A DNA stretch of 64,000 nt from DATNPX01 sp036702975 (lineage in GTDB: Bacteria; Cyanobacteriota; Vampirovibrionia; Obscuribacterales; Obscuribacteraceae): the NCBI GenBank assembly GCA_036702975.1, contig DATNPX010000020.1:186001-250000 (forward strand), given 5' to 3'. The position numbers and the translations under genes are program-made. The stretch's first letter is position 1. Each line of letters begins with the position of its first letter. Of this stretch, positions 1-9,723 are shown in pieces. Below the pieces are notes generated by a model. That model did not search any database. It saw only the letters and a program-made list of their open reading frames with translations, and was not told where the DNA came from.

Positions 1-3000
1 GAACGTGACTTGACTCACCTTTTTTCTGAGCCCGGCAAGATTCAGCCTATCGCGACCGATGACGCGCTATTTAAGGCCCCGACGCCTCGCCCGGGTCCGG
101 TCAATCCGCTGTTACTTAGCGGTAGTGAAGCTGTGCAGCTGAAATCCCGCCCTGGATTTGACCTCACGCCCGCCAATCCTGTTATTGCACCCCAAACTCC
201 AGATATCGTCGCTCCAGCTGCGACTACCCGCACAGCCACTCGGCCGGAGACGAAGACTCAAGAACCGGCTCGCACTGTCGAGCCCGAGTCGGATGCCTCG
301 TATGTTTTCCCTGCTGCCGCTCAATCTATTATTAGTGAGATCATCGGCCAGCTCAGGCAGTCCAACGACCTGGCACTGATTCTTCAGTTCGCCATTCAGG
401 CTCTCACAGATGTGGTGAAGGCTGAGCGCGGATTGATCTGGAAGATTGTCGGCGACCAATTGGCGGTGACAAACGAATACACTGCCTCCGGACACACCTG
501 CTTCGCCGGCAATCAGCTTGGCCCGCAAGAGTCGACTGCTATAGTTTACGAGTTTCTCTCTCGCTTTCCTGATGAATCAGGTGCCGGCGTTATCTCTATA
601 CCTGATACTTCCCGTGATACCAACCTGCACAAGATGTCGCAGACCTTGTCGTCTTTGATCGAGCTTGGTGACGTACGTGCTCGATTGATGGTGCAGTTGC
701 GCTCACGCGGCGTATTTTCCGGATTTTTGGAACTGCAGCAGTGTGGGCGTACACGCGAATGGACAACGCAAGAAGCCGAAATTTTGCAAAAAGTAGCTGA
801 AATGCTCTCTGTCGTCGTTCAGCAATCCGTCGACCAATCGAAGATTGAAATGGACGCGCGCGAAATGAAGCTCATTAACGAGATCGCTTCGCTATTCAGG
901 GAGTCGCGCGGTCAGACCAGCCAAGAGTCACTGGTTAAGTCTGTTATGCTGGTGGCGGAGCACATGGGCTTTACCCACTCGCAAATCTATTTGTACAGTG
1001 CCGAAGAAAAGCTGCTGATTCCGCAGATACAAGATGGGTCGGTCTCACCCGTTGATCTGTCGGCAAAAGAAGATCCATTCGTTGCTGTATTTGAGTCTGG
1101 TCGTGGCAAAATCGTCAATGCCGAATTTACGCGCAAGGGCGATCCTTTCTTTAAGCATGAAACGGCACTGGTATTGCCCTTGGTGTCGGAAGGTGAAAGG
1201 CTCGGCGTTATTGGGCTTTGGGAGCGACTAAAGAACAAGCCGCAATTCAGACCGCAGGACAGAGAGCTCGGTTTGACTATTGCCGGCCACCTGTCAAATG
1301 TTATTCGTGCCGACCAGGCTATCGGCCAATTGCGCGCTGATAAGGCCAGAGCCGCCCTCATCAACAAGGTGTCGAGCGAGATCCGTCAGTCTCTCAAAGA
1401 AGTCGACCACATCATGGGCACTTTGGTTTCTGCTTTGCAAGAACACTTCAGCCTTGGCTTATGCGCCGTGTCGCTCTACGACCAGCAAGTGCAGGATTTC
1501 ACCAAATCAAAAACAGCCGGCGATGCGATTCCTGAGACCGCCGACTCTTTCGCGCCTACTTTTGGTGAACAACTTTTTCTTGTGCACCTTGAAGAATTGA
1601 AGAACGGACAGACGATTTATTTGCCGCATGAAGAGCTGAAGAAGAAATTGGAAGGCCGGAACGTAGAAGTTCCTATAGCCTACAAATCGGCGACACTTCT
1701 GCCTTTAATTCATGCCGGCAATTTCAAGGCGGCACTATGCATGGTGTCTACTGCGCGCGCCAATCCTTTCCCTGACATGGATATGAAGATGGTGGCAGAC
1801 CTGGCAGACCGAGTGGCGGTCGTTGTGTCACACGCTGAACTGTTCCAACAAGTAGAGAAGCAAGCTGTTACAGATGCTATGACCGGTTTATTCAACCGGC
1901 GCTATTTCAACGAACAGTTGATCAAAGAGATCGACCGTTTCCAGCGATTTGGTCACGCTTTCTCGTTCATAATCGTCGACCTCGATTACCTGAAGAAGAT
2001 AAACGACACGCTAGGTCACCATCACGGTGACGCTGCGATTAAACACATCGCAAATGTTCTTAAGCGCAATGTTCGAGATGTTGATACAGTCGGCCGATTT
2101 GGCGGTGAAGAGTTCACTATTTTGCTGCCGGAGACAGATCTGGCTCCGGCGCGTATGGTGGCAGAGCGCATCTGTGCCGCGATTCGTGAAAAACCGATTG
2201 AAGGTGTGGGCACAGTGACCGCCTCGCTTGGTTTGGCGACTTTCCCTTATGATGCGCAAGACCGAGACAAACTGCTCGAACTTGCCGACCAGGCGCTCTA
2301 TTTAGCTAAGCACCGCGGCAGAAACAGAGTTTGTTCGGTGGCTGAAGAGCTGCTTCCGAGCATCATGGAAGGCAATGGACCGGCAATGCAGGCGCCAGCT
2401 GTCGTACCACCTTCGGTGCCGCTAGAAATTGCGCAGGTCGGTGGTCAGTTCGACTTGAGCACAGTCGTTGAAGAGGGCATTATCGGTGTATTCGGCAAAA
2501 TTATAAAAGCCGTAGAAGAGCGAGATGGTTATGGCACTGAGCGCTCTCCGCGTGCCTACGGCTATGCCAATCGTATCGCGCAAACGCTGCGTCTTTCCAA
2601 AGAGCATGCCGAAATAGTCTCGTTGGCGGCGGTGATGAGCAATCTAGGCAAGGTCGCAATTCCTGAAGAAGTACTGCGCAAGAGTGGCCCGCTGACTGAA
2701 GAAGAGATGGGGCAAATTAAACGCGCTCCGGAAATTGGTGCGAAGCTACTAGAGCCATCGAAGATGCTTTATCGTGTCTCTAATATCATTGAGTTTTATC
2801 ACGAGCATTGGGATGGCAGCGGATATCCCAAGGGTCTGAAGGGTGACGAGATTCCACTCGAATCGAGAATTATTGCGCTTGTCGATGCTTTTACTGCCAT
2901 GACAAGTGACAGACCATATCGTAAGAAACTTTCGCGCGAAGAAGCGGTGAAGATCGTACAGGAGGATGCAGGCAAGAAATTTGACCCAAGGCTGGTCAAA

Positions 3001-3072
3001 ATATTTGTTAGCATTCTCGCAAAAGAGGACCAGCCGCCGGCTGACGCACAAAGCGCGTCGATTCGAAAATAG
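1..3072 (+). CDS. Multi-GAF sensor with GGDEF and degenerate HD-GYP domains (5' end may lie outside window)
   Basis: Cytoplasmic signalling protein of at least 1020 residues. The frame is open to the first base of the window; the first possible start is a TTG at 10 with no visible ribosome site, so the true start may be upstream. After a Pro-rich N-terminus of about 100 residues come about three GAF-like segments (roughly 105-275, 285-430, 455-610). A diguanylate cyclase domain follows, with GGEEF at about 698-702 and an RDVD product-inhibition site just before it. The last 200 residues resemble HD-GYP and keep HWDGSGYP near 932-939. However, the HD metal pair reads SN (SNLGK) and the next conserved His is lost (RAPEIG). 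Likely role: c-di-GMP synthesis under GAF control, with the phosphodiesterase domain probably inactive or serving as a binding module. Domain identity is confident; ligand and output are unknown. Confidence 0.88.
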   Translation, partial: ERDLTHLFSEPGKIQPIATDDALFKAPTPRPGPVNPLLLSGSEAVQLKSRPGFDLTPANPVIAPQTPDIVAPAATTRTATRPETKTQEPARTVEPESDASYVFPAAAQSIISEIIGQLRQSNDLALILQFAIQALTDVVKAERGLIWKIVGDQLAVTNEYTASGHTCFAGNQLGPQESTAIVYEFLSRFPDESGAGVISIPDTSRDTNLHKMSQTLSSLIELGDVRARLMVQLRSRGVFSGFLELQQCGRTREWTTQEAEILQKVAEMLSVVVQQSVDQSKIEMDAREMKLINEIASLFRESRGQTSQESLVKSVMLVAEHMGFTHSQIYLYSAEEKLLIPQIQDGSVSPVDLSAKEDPFVAVFESGRGKIVNAEFTRKGDPFFKHETALVLPLVSEGERLGVIGLWERLKNKPQFRPQDRELGLTIAGHLSNVIRADQAIGQLRADKARAALINKVSSEIRQSLKEVDHIMGTLVSALQEHFSLGLCAVSLYDQQVQDFTKSKTAGDAIPETADSFAPTFGEQLFLVHLEELKNGQTIYLPHEELKKKLEGRNVEVPIAYKSATLLPLIHAGNFKAALCMVSTARANPFPDMDMKMVADLADRVAVVVSHAELFQQVEKQAVTDAMTGLFNRRYFNEQLIKEIDRFQRFGHAFSFIIVDLDYLKKINDTLGHHHGDAAIKHIANVLKRNVRDVDTVGRFGGEEFTILLPETDLAPARMVAERICAAIREKPIEGVGTVTASLGLATFPYDAQDRDKLLELADQALYLAKHRGRNRVCSVAEELLPSIMEGNGPAMQAPAVVPPSVPLEIAQVGGQFDLSTVVEEGIIGVFGKIIKAVEERDGYGTERSPRAYGYANRIAQTLRLSKEHAEIVSLAAVMSNLGKVAIPEEVLRKSGPLTEEEMGQIKRAPEIGAKLLEPSKMLYRVSNIIEFYHEHWDGSGYPKGLKGDEIPLESRIIALVDAFTAMTSDRPYRKKLSREEAVKIVQEDAGKKFDPRLVKIFVSILAKEDQPPADAQSASIRK

Positions 3073-3161
3073 CGGTGACGACTTTCGGTAGGCTAATCCT
3101 GTATCTTATACAAGCGATCCGTTAAGGTTTGAATTGATGCAGCGACGCTAGCGAGTTGAAG

Positions 3162-3638
3162 ATGGTGTCATCAAAAGAAGAAAGTAACGTTAAGAGCGCC
3201 ACGGATATAGCGATTCGGCCGGCTACGAGGGACGATATACAGGGGATAAGCGACTGTATTGAGCCATTTGTGCTAGAAGGCAAAGTTTTGCCACGTACGC
3301 TGAGTGAGCTTGAAGAGCTGATTGGCAACTATGTTGTCGCCGAAAGTGATGGGGCGATTGTAGGTTGCGCAGTTTTAGAGATCTATTCTCGCAAGCTGGC
3401 TGAAGTGAGAAGTCTTGTTGTGATGCCTGATTATCAGCGTTTTGGCTTAGGCCGGCGACTGGTTGATGCTTGTCTGGAAAAAGCGAAGGAACAAGAGATT
3501 CTCGAAGTCATGGCTATTACTTCGCGCACGTCATTCTTTCAATCTTGTGGCTTCGACTACACTCTGCCTGGTGAGAAAGTGGCTCTCTTCTACGTGGCAA
3601 GTCCGCATTTGCTCGTGAAGAAATCATCAGCGGATTGA
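3162..3638 (+). CDS. GNAT N-acetyltransferase, short N-acetylglutamate-synthase-like
   Basis: A 158-residue GNAT-fold acetyltransferase. The acetyl-CoA binding motif is visible as VVMPDYQRFGLGRRLVDA. The pattern IRPATRDD near the start, the segment around GKVLPRT, and FFQSCGF near the end resemble the short ArgA-type acetyltransferases that make N-acetylglutamate for arginine synthesis, but no other arg gene is nearby, so the substrate is inferred only from resemblance. ATG 3162 is preferred over the in-frame TTG at 3156; neither has a strong Shine-Dalgarno. It follows the GGDEF gene by about 90 bases on the same strand. TGA is used as its stop codon, which matters for the UGA argument at 40230. 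Confidence 0.8.
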   Translation: MVSSKEESNVKSATDIAIRPATRDDIQGISDCIEPFVLEGKVLPRTLSELEELIGNYVVAESDGAIVGCAVLEIYSRKLAEVRSLVVMPDYQRFGLGRRLVDACLEKAKEQEILEVMAITSRTSFFQSCGFDYTLPGEKVALFYVASPHLLVKKSSAD

Positions 3639-4079
3639 AACGCTGTCACTGTATTCGGTGCTTTTTTTACGTGTCAATTTTGTGTTTGTTTTGGAGACGG
3701 CGCCAAATATGGTGCCAAATGATCAAGCCCCCCTGCCGGTTCACCCACCGGGCACAGAGGGGCCTGCTCCCATGACTGCTCAAAGAGCGAGTTGGTATTT
3801 CCACTAGGACGTCTGGAACAAAGTGACCTAATTGGTGAGACTATCGAGGCTCCATATATGGTGCCCGCTTGCGGTAAACTTTTATTCCGGCGACCTGTTT
3901 TGATTATAGGTAACAACCTTCATCACGTAAAGAGGAATCGAGAAAGTTTAAGGTAAGGTTAAGTGTGCGAAAGAAGAGCCGGCCGGCACCGCGTTTCAGC
4001 CCCTGAGCTAGGCTTGGTGCGTCGTTGGATATGTGAAGAGTATATATTGAATTTTTGGACTTTGATACCAGTCCGGTCT
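3639..4079. other. Non-coding gap between convergent genes
   Basis: No convincing gene. An imperfect inverted repeat (GGCGCCA-AATA-TGGTGCC) lies at about 3699-3716, and a related half-site (ATATGGTGCC) recurs near 3855. A short T-run at 3661-3670 follows a weak hairpin and may end the GNAT transcript. Short open frames here have no starts or motifs worth calling. Confidence 0.4.
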
Positions 4080-4751
4080 TCAGTTTGTCGTAACCATATA
4101 GCCGACTCCGTGCTGCGTTTTGATGAATTCCTTCTGCCCCAAGGTATTTAGCTGTTGTCTTAGAGTTTTGACGCAGGTGCGGACGGTCTCTTCCGATGCG
4201 GCTGCGTCAGAGGGCCAAACCGAGTTTAGGAGTGCCTTGCCAGTGAATGCTTGATTTGGGTGGCGCATGAGAAACTCGAGAAGCAAGGATTGCTTAGGCA
4301 TCAATACGATGTTGGCTTCACCGACCCAGACTGTGCGTGTCGCTGGTTGAAGCTTGACTGGTCCAATGGTTAGATCCGCTACATAGGCAACGGGGCGGCG
4401 CAGCAAACTGCGTATGCGGGCTGCCAACTCGCGTATGTCGAACGGTTTGACCAGGTAGTCGTCTGCACCAGAGTCGAGACCCTCGCTTCGCGATGGAATA
4501 CTTCCCTGACCGGTCAAGAAGATGATCGGAGCGGCACCACCTTTGGCTCGATACTGTTTGCAGACCTCGATTCCTGAAATTCCCGGCAAATTCCAATCGA
4601 GCAGAATCACGTCGAAGTCGAAGCTTTGCAGAAGTTGCAAAGCGTCTTCGCCTGAATACACCGCTTCGAAAACATAGCTCTCTGTTTCGAACCAGTCGCC
4701 CAGCCGTTCGGCGAGCTCTACGTCGTCTTCTACCAGGAGTATTTTTGCCAT
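4080..4751 (-). CDS. OmpR/PhoB-family response regulator (orphan)
   Basis: A 223-residue two-domain regulator. The receiver domain (1-118) has the acidic pair VEDD near 8-10, phospho-acceptor Asp52 in LLDWNLPG, Thr80 and Lys102 in LVKPFD. The C-terminal winged helix (about 130-220) is of the Trans_reg_C type, ending with the usual hairpin before the C-terminus (GVGYMV). It should bind DNA when phosphorylated. No histidine kinase is adjacent on either side, so its partner is unknown. ATG at 4751 fits the receiver family start. Confidence 0.93.
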   Translation of the reverse strand: MAKILLVEDDVELAERLGDWFETESYVFEAVYSGEDALQLLQSFDFDVILLDWNLPGISGIEVCKQYRAKGGAAPIIFLTGQGSIPSRSEGLDSGADDYLVKPFDIRELAARIRSLLRRPVAYVADLTIGPVKLQPATRTVWVGEANIVLMPKQSLLLEFLMRHPNQAFTGKALLNSVWPSDAAASEETVRTCVKTLRQQLNTLGQKEFIKTQHGVGYMVTTN

Positions 4752-5096
4752 AGCCTTACTAACTTGCTAGTTGTGTTTGAAGCCGAAAACAGGATCTAAC
4801 TATAAACGCATCTTCTACGAACTTAGTAACTGTTTTGGTCGGATGCTAAGCAGTGGATTGTCACCACTCAAAATATCGATGGTGTTCACGGTCAACAATA
4901 TCATGAACTACTCGTGGTTCAGAGCGCGACGTGGGCGACTTCCGTTTGGCCCCTCTGGTCGACAGTTGCCTCATCTAGATTTGGTGGGGATTTCTGAGCG
5001 TTGCAGAGATCCATTTCACGTCAATTTCACGTAGGGCGATTTACTGTAACTTCGCCAGATCTAGTATGGATGGCTTACCTGCACCCGGAGAACCTT
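4752..5096. other. Divergent intergenic region
   Basis: Separates the divergently transcribed regulator and the LysM/SNGC protein, so it should hold both promoters. I see no clear repeat, RNA or further gene. The frame of the downstream gene is open back to 5001, but a GGAG sequence before ATG 5097 supports the later start. Confidence 0.35.
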
Positions 5097-6170
5097 ATGT
5101 CGAGCCCTGATGATATCCGCCAACACGCGAAAGTTGAAAAGCTAAACCATCCATCGGCTGAGCGAAAAGAGGCTCACTCAAAGCTACACAGCGAGGCCGC
5201 TGCTGAATGGTTCAAAGAAGCCGGTACGGCTCGTAAGGCGCCGTTGCACCTCAATGAAAATAAGTCCTATACCGTGCAGCATGGCGATTGTCTCGGCGAT
5301 ATTGCTGCCAGACGGTTGCGAGAAGATCATTTAAAGGTAGATGGTCGCTCGATTCACAATGAAGAAGAGCGCCTGAGAAAACTTAATAGCGACCAATACC
5401 ATTCGTTGGAAGGAAAATCTAAAAAGGAACGTAATTTTCTGGGTGATGGCTGGCATCTGAAGATTTACGATGACAAAGTGAAACCCAACACGGAAGGACA
5501 AAAAACAGAGACACAGCCCAAGCCAGAGGCGAAGCCAAATACGGAGGCTAAACCTGCTGGGACAGCTCATCTGGATATACCTGAATTGCCACATGAGCGT
5601 TTGGCACCTCATCACAGGCATCATCCAGCACTCGGTGAAACGCCACATCCGCGCCGACAGCATCCTGGCGAGTCGCCGGAGCAGGCTGCTCAAGACCTTC
5701 CACCAGCAAAAGCAAAACCTGGCACACAAGACCCAGCACGGGTTGTGTCGCCTGAAGAGACTCGGAAGCAGCTCGCTAAATCAGAGTCGCCTGTTCGTCC
5801 GCACGACGGCACAGCGATTTATGACGTTGCGGCGCATACGGTATATCTACCGAACGGGGAGCGACTGGAGGCTCATTCTGGATTGGGCCGAAACATGGAC
5901 AATCCGAACTCGGAGGCACAGAGAAATAGAGGTGTCACGCCGCACGGTACCTATGATCTGTCCTTCCGCGGAGGATTATTCCATGGTGTTCAGGCTCTGC
6001 GTCTCAATCCTCAGGACCCTAGCAAAATGCACGGTCGCGATGGCATTCTGGCGCATACTTACATGCTAGGCCCGAGCGGACAGTCAAACGGCTGCCTAGT
6101 ATTCAAAGATTATGCCAGATTCCTGAACGCCTACAAGCATGGCGAGATCAAACACATCCAGGTTGTTTAA
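5097..6170 (+). CDS. LysM-like protein with C-terminal DUF2778/Tlde1-like (SNGC) catalytic domain
   Basis: A 357-residue protein starting at ATG 5097, where CGGAGAA lies six bases upstream. It has no recognisable signal peptide. Residues about 60-140 resemble LysM (SYTVQHGDCLGDIAARRL, then a tryptophan-isoleucine end WHLKIYDD). A His/Pro-rich linker follows (about 160-240). The C-terminal 110 residues carry GTYDLSFRGG and a His then SNGCLVF, like DUF2778 and the Tlde1 L,D-transpeptidase-like effectors, with His and Cys as probable catalytic residues. Expected role: peptidoglycan binding and cutting or exchange outside the cytoplasm, either in self envelope work or delivered to another cell. 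The architecture parallels the protein at 35939-36892. Family assignment is good; export route is unknown. Confidence 0.72.
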   Translation: MSSPDDIRQHAKVEKLNHPSAERKEAHSKLHSEAAAEWFKEAGTARKAPLHLNENKSYTVQHGDCLGDIAARRLREDHLKVDGRSIHNEEERLRKLNSDQYHSLEGKSKKERNFLGDGWHLKIYDDKVKPNTEGQKTETQPKPEAKPNTEAKPAGTAHLDIPELPHERLAPHHRHHPALGETPHPRRQHPGESPEQAAQDLPPAKAKPGTQDPARVVSPEETRKQLAKSESPVRPHDGTAIYDVAAHTVYLPNGERLEAHSGLGRNMDNPNSEAQRNRGVTPHGTYDLSFRGGLFHGVQALRLNPQDPSKMHGRDGILAHTYMLGPSGQSNGCLVFKDYARFLNAYKHGEIKHIQVV

Positions 6171-6989
6171 GGGCGACCGTTGACCCGTGCAACCGCTATT
6201 TCGAATTGTCTGGTTCCGCCGGCGGTATCGGCCGATCTGACTGCAAAAACAAACGCGGCTCGTGGACAGGATAGAGCTATATCTCGCCAGCAACTGCTCT
6301 CCAAGATGAGTGACCGAGATCGATTAGTTGCCGGTTGGGCTTAGTTTGCCAGACACTGCAATCCGGTTGACTCGAAACTCAGAGATAGTCGCGTACAGTT
6401 CGAATATATTCGAATATAAAAGCAGCACCTGCTCACTCCTTATCGGGTGGGGTAAGTTTTTGATTTCATTGTGAGATTTATTCTTAAGCTGATTTAAAAT
6501 TTCACGTTGCTTTCACACCCACTGCCGTAAATTGAAGACACAGCCTTCAAGCTGTAGTGCCCCGCCCTAACTACCCCCTGGAGCATTCGTCGACGATGAT
6601 GACGACAACCACCCCTTTTGCCATTAGCTGGCCGGCAATTTTTGGAACCGTGCCGTCAGTTGCTTACGGTCGTAATGAATCCGCCCGCCCGCAGTTCAAA
6701 CTTGTGAAGACGCGCTGCCAGATCGTTGCTGAGTTCAAGCAATCGCAGTTGTCCGGACATCATCATGTCTATGCCAAAATGCTCGTTAAGTTCGGCAAGA
6801 CGCCGTTCCTTGGTCCAGTGACGACCAAAATCGGCTCCGTCATCTATGGCAATGTCACAAAGACCCTTTATCACCGCTATTTCTGCACGACTAGAAACTG
6901 GTAGGTGAAAAACCACTTAGGCGCGAGCATCCTCCTGTCTTCTATAATCAGGCTCGTCAAGAGTTTGGCTATATAGGTCGGAACCGCAG
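6171..6989. other. Long intergenic region with a palindrome and one doubtful small ORF
   Basis: About 820 bases without a confident gene. A perfect 16-base palindrome TTCGAATATATTCGAA lies at 6399-6414 and may be a regulator site. On the minus strand 6656-6916 could encode 86 residues from a GTG, preceded 14 bases upstream by AGGAGG. It has no recognised domain and the spacing is poor, so it is not called as a gene. The remainder shows no RNA or repeat. Confidence 0.35.
6399..6414. repeat. Perfect 16-bp palindrome
   Basis: TTCGAATATATTCGAA reads identically on both strands. It lies about 230 bases past the LysM/SNGC gene and 575 bases before the next + strand gene. This size and symmetry suit a dimeric repressor site, but no adjacent regulator points to it. 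Confidence 0.4.
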
Positions 6990-8213
6990 ATGCCATCGTC
7001 CGCCGAAAAGAAGGCGTTTTTCCTGAGCAGCTTCCTGGTTGCCCTGGCTTTGTTTGCCGCTGCCAACGCCGCGCTCGGAAAACTCCCGGTAGTATCTGGT
7101 CCTACGCTTGCGGCCGAGAGTTTTGAAGATAGTTCAGACGCGATGAAGAACGGTAGACCAGCCAGTTGGTGGATAAGCCGAGCTTATTTGAAACAACAGT
7201 CGGCCCCTGATGTAGTTCTTTTTGGCAGCTCGCAGATGGGTGGTGTTCAAGCCGCCGATGCCAAATTACAAGGACGGCGCCTCGATTGGGTTTTGGACCA
7301 CGAGTGCCAGATTTTGGAAGGTTCTTTAGATGACAGGCTAAAGAGGAAAACTTCGGTTTTTATTTGTGGACTGCCGGGGGCGATGATATCTGACCACTAC
7401 GTAATCAGCAAAAGCCTTTTCCCGCTCAACAAGCCAGGTTTAGTCATTGTCACCGTAGCACCTCGCGATTTCATAGACAACTTCTTACCCGACGTCAATG
7501 CCACCGAGCCGTATAAGTTTTTCTCGCGCTATTTGAGCCACGATCCATCTGCCCGCAAGCTCTTGTTCACGACCTTGAACGACCAGCTGGAGCAAGCTGT
7601 TGCCTCTGTTGTTCCGATCAAGAATGTCTCTGGTTTGGTGCCCTGGAAACATATTGAGGAGAGTTTGCCTCTGCCATCGCAACTGGTGGCGAATCAAAAC
7701 ACTAAATCAGCTGCGACTGGCTGGCTCTTCTCTCTGAATTCCGACAACGATAATGTGAAACCAGGTCAGTGCATTGTTTTGCCGGTGATGCCAACTAATT
7801 ATATAGATAACAGCGTCGAATATGCGAAGCGTTACCGCAATTGTAATCCCCCGTTCTATCGCAGAGAAGTGGAGTATTTGAATGCTCTTCTCAATTTTGG
7901 CAAGCAAGAGAATATCAAAATTCTAGTTGTGGATATGCCGTTGACAGCGATCAACAGAGGACTTCTACCGCCTGTGTTCTGGACAAGCTACAAGACTGGT
8001 CTCAAACAAGCCTGTGCAGCAACTAACGCCGAATATCTGGATCTCTCGGCAGACTCGGCTTTCTTGCCATCAGATTTTGTCGATACGGTTCACCTGAACG
8101 CAGGTGGTGGCGCGAAACTCATTAGCAGAATTGCTGATGTGGTTGCGAAAAATCCGAAACTCTGCGAAACATTCAGCAAGCGCGCTATTGCCGATGTGAA
8201 CCATTTGAACTAA
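6990..8213 (+). CDS. Exported SGNH/GDSL-hydrolase-like protein, paralogue A
   Basis: A 407-residue protein with an N-terminal hydrophobic segment (about 10-30) typical of a signal peptide or anchor. SGNH landmarks appear in order: FGSSQM (nucleophile Ser block), GLPGAMISD (Gly block), VAPRDF (third block) and DTVHLN near the C-terminus (Asp-x-x-His block). Such folds include esterases and the AlgJ/AlgX/DltD O-acyl transfer proteins; the exact substrate is unknown. A close paralogue lies at 12946-14091, with the peptide transporter genes on the opposite strand between them. The role is inferred as envelope polymer or lipid acyl handling. Confidence 0.7.
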   Translation: MPSSAEKKAFFLSSFLVALALFAAANAALGKLPVVSGPTLAAESFEDSSDAMKNGRPASWWISRAYLKQQSAPDVVLFGSSQMGGVQAADAKLQGRRLDWVLDHECQILEGSLDDRLKRKTSVFICGLPGAMISDHYVISKSLFPLNKPGLVIVTVAPRDFIDNFLPDVNATEPYKFFSRYLSHDPSARKLLFTTLNDQLEQAVASVVPIKNVSGLVPWKHIEESLPLPSQLVANQNTKSAATGWLFSLNSDNDNVKPGQCIVLPVMPTNYIDNSVEYAKRYRNCNPPFYRREVEYLNALLNFGKQENIKILVVDMPLTAINRGLLPPVFWTSYKTGLKQACAATNAEYLDLSADSAFLPSDFVDTVHLNAGGGAKLISRIADVVAKNPKLCETFSKRAIADVNHLN

Positions 8214-8239
8214 GTATTCGCGCTGTGAACTAGATTGTC

Positions 8240-8587
8240 TTAGTTCGTGGAGGCGTTGTCTGCTTGCTTGGCTGCCTGGTTCACCGCATCGCTTTTGTCC
8301 ACCGGTTGGCTTTGTCTCTCTTCTGGCATGATAATTGTTTCGGCAGCTGGAGCCGTGGTCAAGTTACGTACTCTCTCAATCTCTCTTATCTCTTCACTTC
8401 GATAACTCGTGCATACCAGTGCACGGGGTCTCTCGACTTTCTTGCATTTTTCCGGGTCATTAAAGCGACAGTCATCACAGAGAAAACGTCCCTTCCCTTT
8501 GCGAGCAACAGCACTGTATATGGTGAGAGCCGAGACCGCCGCTACTGCCAATCCATCGACGATCCAGAACAACGGTGAGTTTCCCAT
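8240..8587 (-). CDS. Small membrane-anchored Cys-rich protein, unknown function
   Basis: 115 residues with one N-terminal membrane helix (about 5-25), then a basic Cys-containing segment with CDDC, a later CKK and VCTSYR, and a polar Ala/Gln-rich tail. The four cysteines could bind metal. It begins three bases after the stop of the oppC-like gene and is probably the last gene of that operon. I do not recognise a family. Confidence 0.55.
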   Translation of the reverse strand: MGNSPLFWIVDGLAVAAVSALTIYSAVARKGKGRFLCDDCRFNDPEKCKKVERPRALVCTSYRSEEIREIERVRNLTTAPAAETIIMPEERQSQPVDKSDAVNQAAKQADNASTN

Positions 8588-8589
8588 GG

Positions 8590-9723
8590 CTATGATTGCC
8601 CCTGCATTTTAGGATCTAGTATGTCTCTTAGCGTGTCACCCAGGCTGTTGAAGCACAGTATGGTGACAAAGATAAGAAAGCCCGGTGCAATCAGCCATGG
8701 CTTGTAGAGAAGCTCATTGATGTTGTCGAGCGCGTCTTTGAGCATGTTACCCCAGCTTGCATCTGGTTGTTGAATGCCCAGACCGATGAAGCTAAGGCCG
8801 CTCTCCGACAATATGTAGCTTGGCACTTGCAGTGTCGCCGCCACGATAATGAAGCTGGCCGTTTGTGGAATAACGTGCTTGACGATATTGAGGAACTCCG
8901 GCATGCCTGAGGCGCGAGCTGCCTGTACGAACTCCTCATCTCTAATTGAGAGCACCATGCCTCGAATCACACGTGCCATGCTGGCCCATCCAACAAACGA
9001 CAAGATGATGGTAATCAGAGCGAAGCGTTGCGAGCCGCTCATTCCCGGCGGCAAAATAGCTGCCAGCCCAATCAAAAGATAGAAGCTTGGAATGGACATA
9101 ATCGCTTCCGCGATGCGCATCATGATGTTGTCGGCAACACCGCCGAGGAAACCGGAAATGCCTCCATACATGATACCGATTGGGAACGAAATGAACAGTC
9201 CTAAGAATCCGATGGTCAGGCTCTTCTGGGCTCCAAAGAACAGGCGTGAAAAGTTATCTCGTCCGTTCACGTCAGAGCCTGCGAGAAAAAGTGTTCCTGG
9301 CTTCTTGACGCCAAACAAATGAATATTCATCGGTATCAGCCCGAGTAGTTTGTAAGGCTCACCGGGCGTCAAAATCTCTATTGGATATGTCGCGCCTTTT
9401 TGCTCAATGTAGTTTTGTTGGAAGGTTTCCATGTCGGTCGTGCGTTCGACTGCTAAGACATAGGGCCAGCAAAGTTGACCGTTTTCATTCCTCCAGTGAA
9501 CCAAAGACGGCGGCGAGTTCGCGAGATCGGGAGAGTTAAAATCCATACTGTATGGTGTGAGAAAGTCAGCCAATGCTGCGGAAGCGTAAAAGGCTAACAA
9601 TACAATCATGGCTGTTTTTGCCACTTTGTCACGACAGAGCTTGGTCCATGCTGAAGCCCGCAACGTTTTAGTTGCGCTCGCGGCATTTTTTTCGATCACG
9701 ATATCTGCTGTCGATGTCATCAC
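8590..9723 (-). CDS. oppC: Peptide ABC transporter permease, OppC/DppC type
   Basis: A 377-residue inner-membrane permease. It has the OppC layout: one N-terminal helix (about 35-55), a long periplasmic insert of about 100 residues that makes it longer than the usual 300, then five helices. The EAA loop that meets the ATPase reads RDEEFVQAARASGMPEFLNIVKH, shown here only as the family EAA-loop region around residues 255-275. Its start codon shares a base with the stop of oppB, so the two are translationally coupled. Substrate is inferred as peptide or nickel-type ligands from the family. Confidence 0.9.
   Translation of the reverse strand: MMTSTADIVIEKNAASATKTLRASAWTKLCRDKVAKTAMIVLLAFYASAALADFLTPYSMDFNSPDLANSPPSLVHWRNENGQLCWPYVLAVERTTDMETFQQNYIEQKGATYPIEILTPGEPYKLLGLIPMNIHLFGVKKPGTLFLAGSDVNGRDNFSRLFFGAQKSLTIGFLGLFISFPIGIMYGGISGFLGGVADNIMMRIAEAIMSIPSFYLLIGLAAILPPGMSGSQRFALITIILSFVGWASMARVIRGMVLSIRDEEFVQAARASGMPEFLNIVKHVIPQTASFIIVAATLQVPSYILSESGLSFIGLGIQQPDASWGNMLKDALDNINELLYKPWLIAPGFLIFVTILCFNSLGDTLRDILDPKMQGQS

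Noticed and set aside
3639..3680. Rho-independent terminator after the GNAT gene
   Set aside because: There is a T-run but the hairpin before it is too weak to support a separate feature.
6656..6916. Minus-strand 86-residue ORF
   Set aside because: AGGAGG is 14 bases from a GTG start and there is no recognisable domain; not enough to call a gene.
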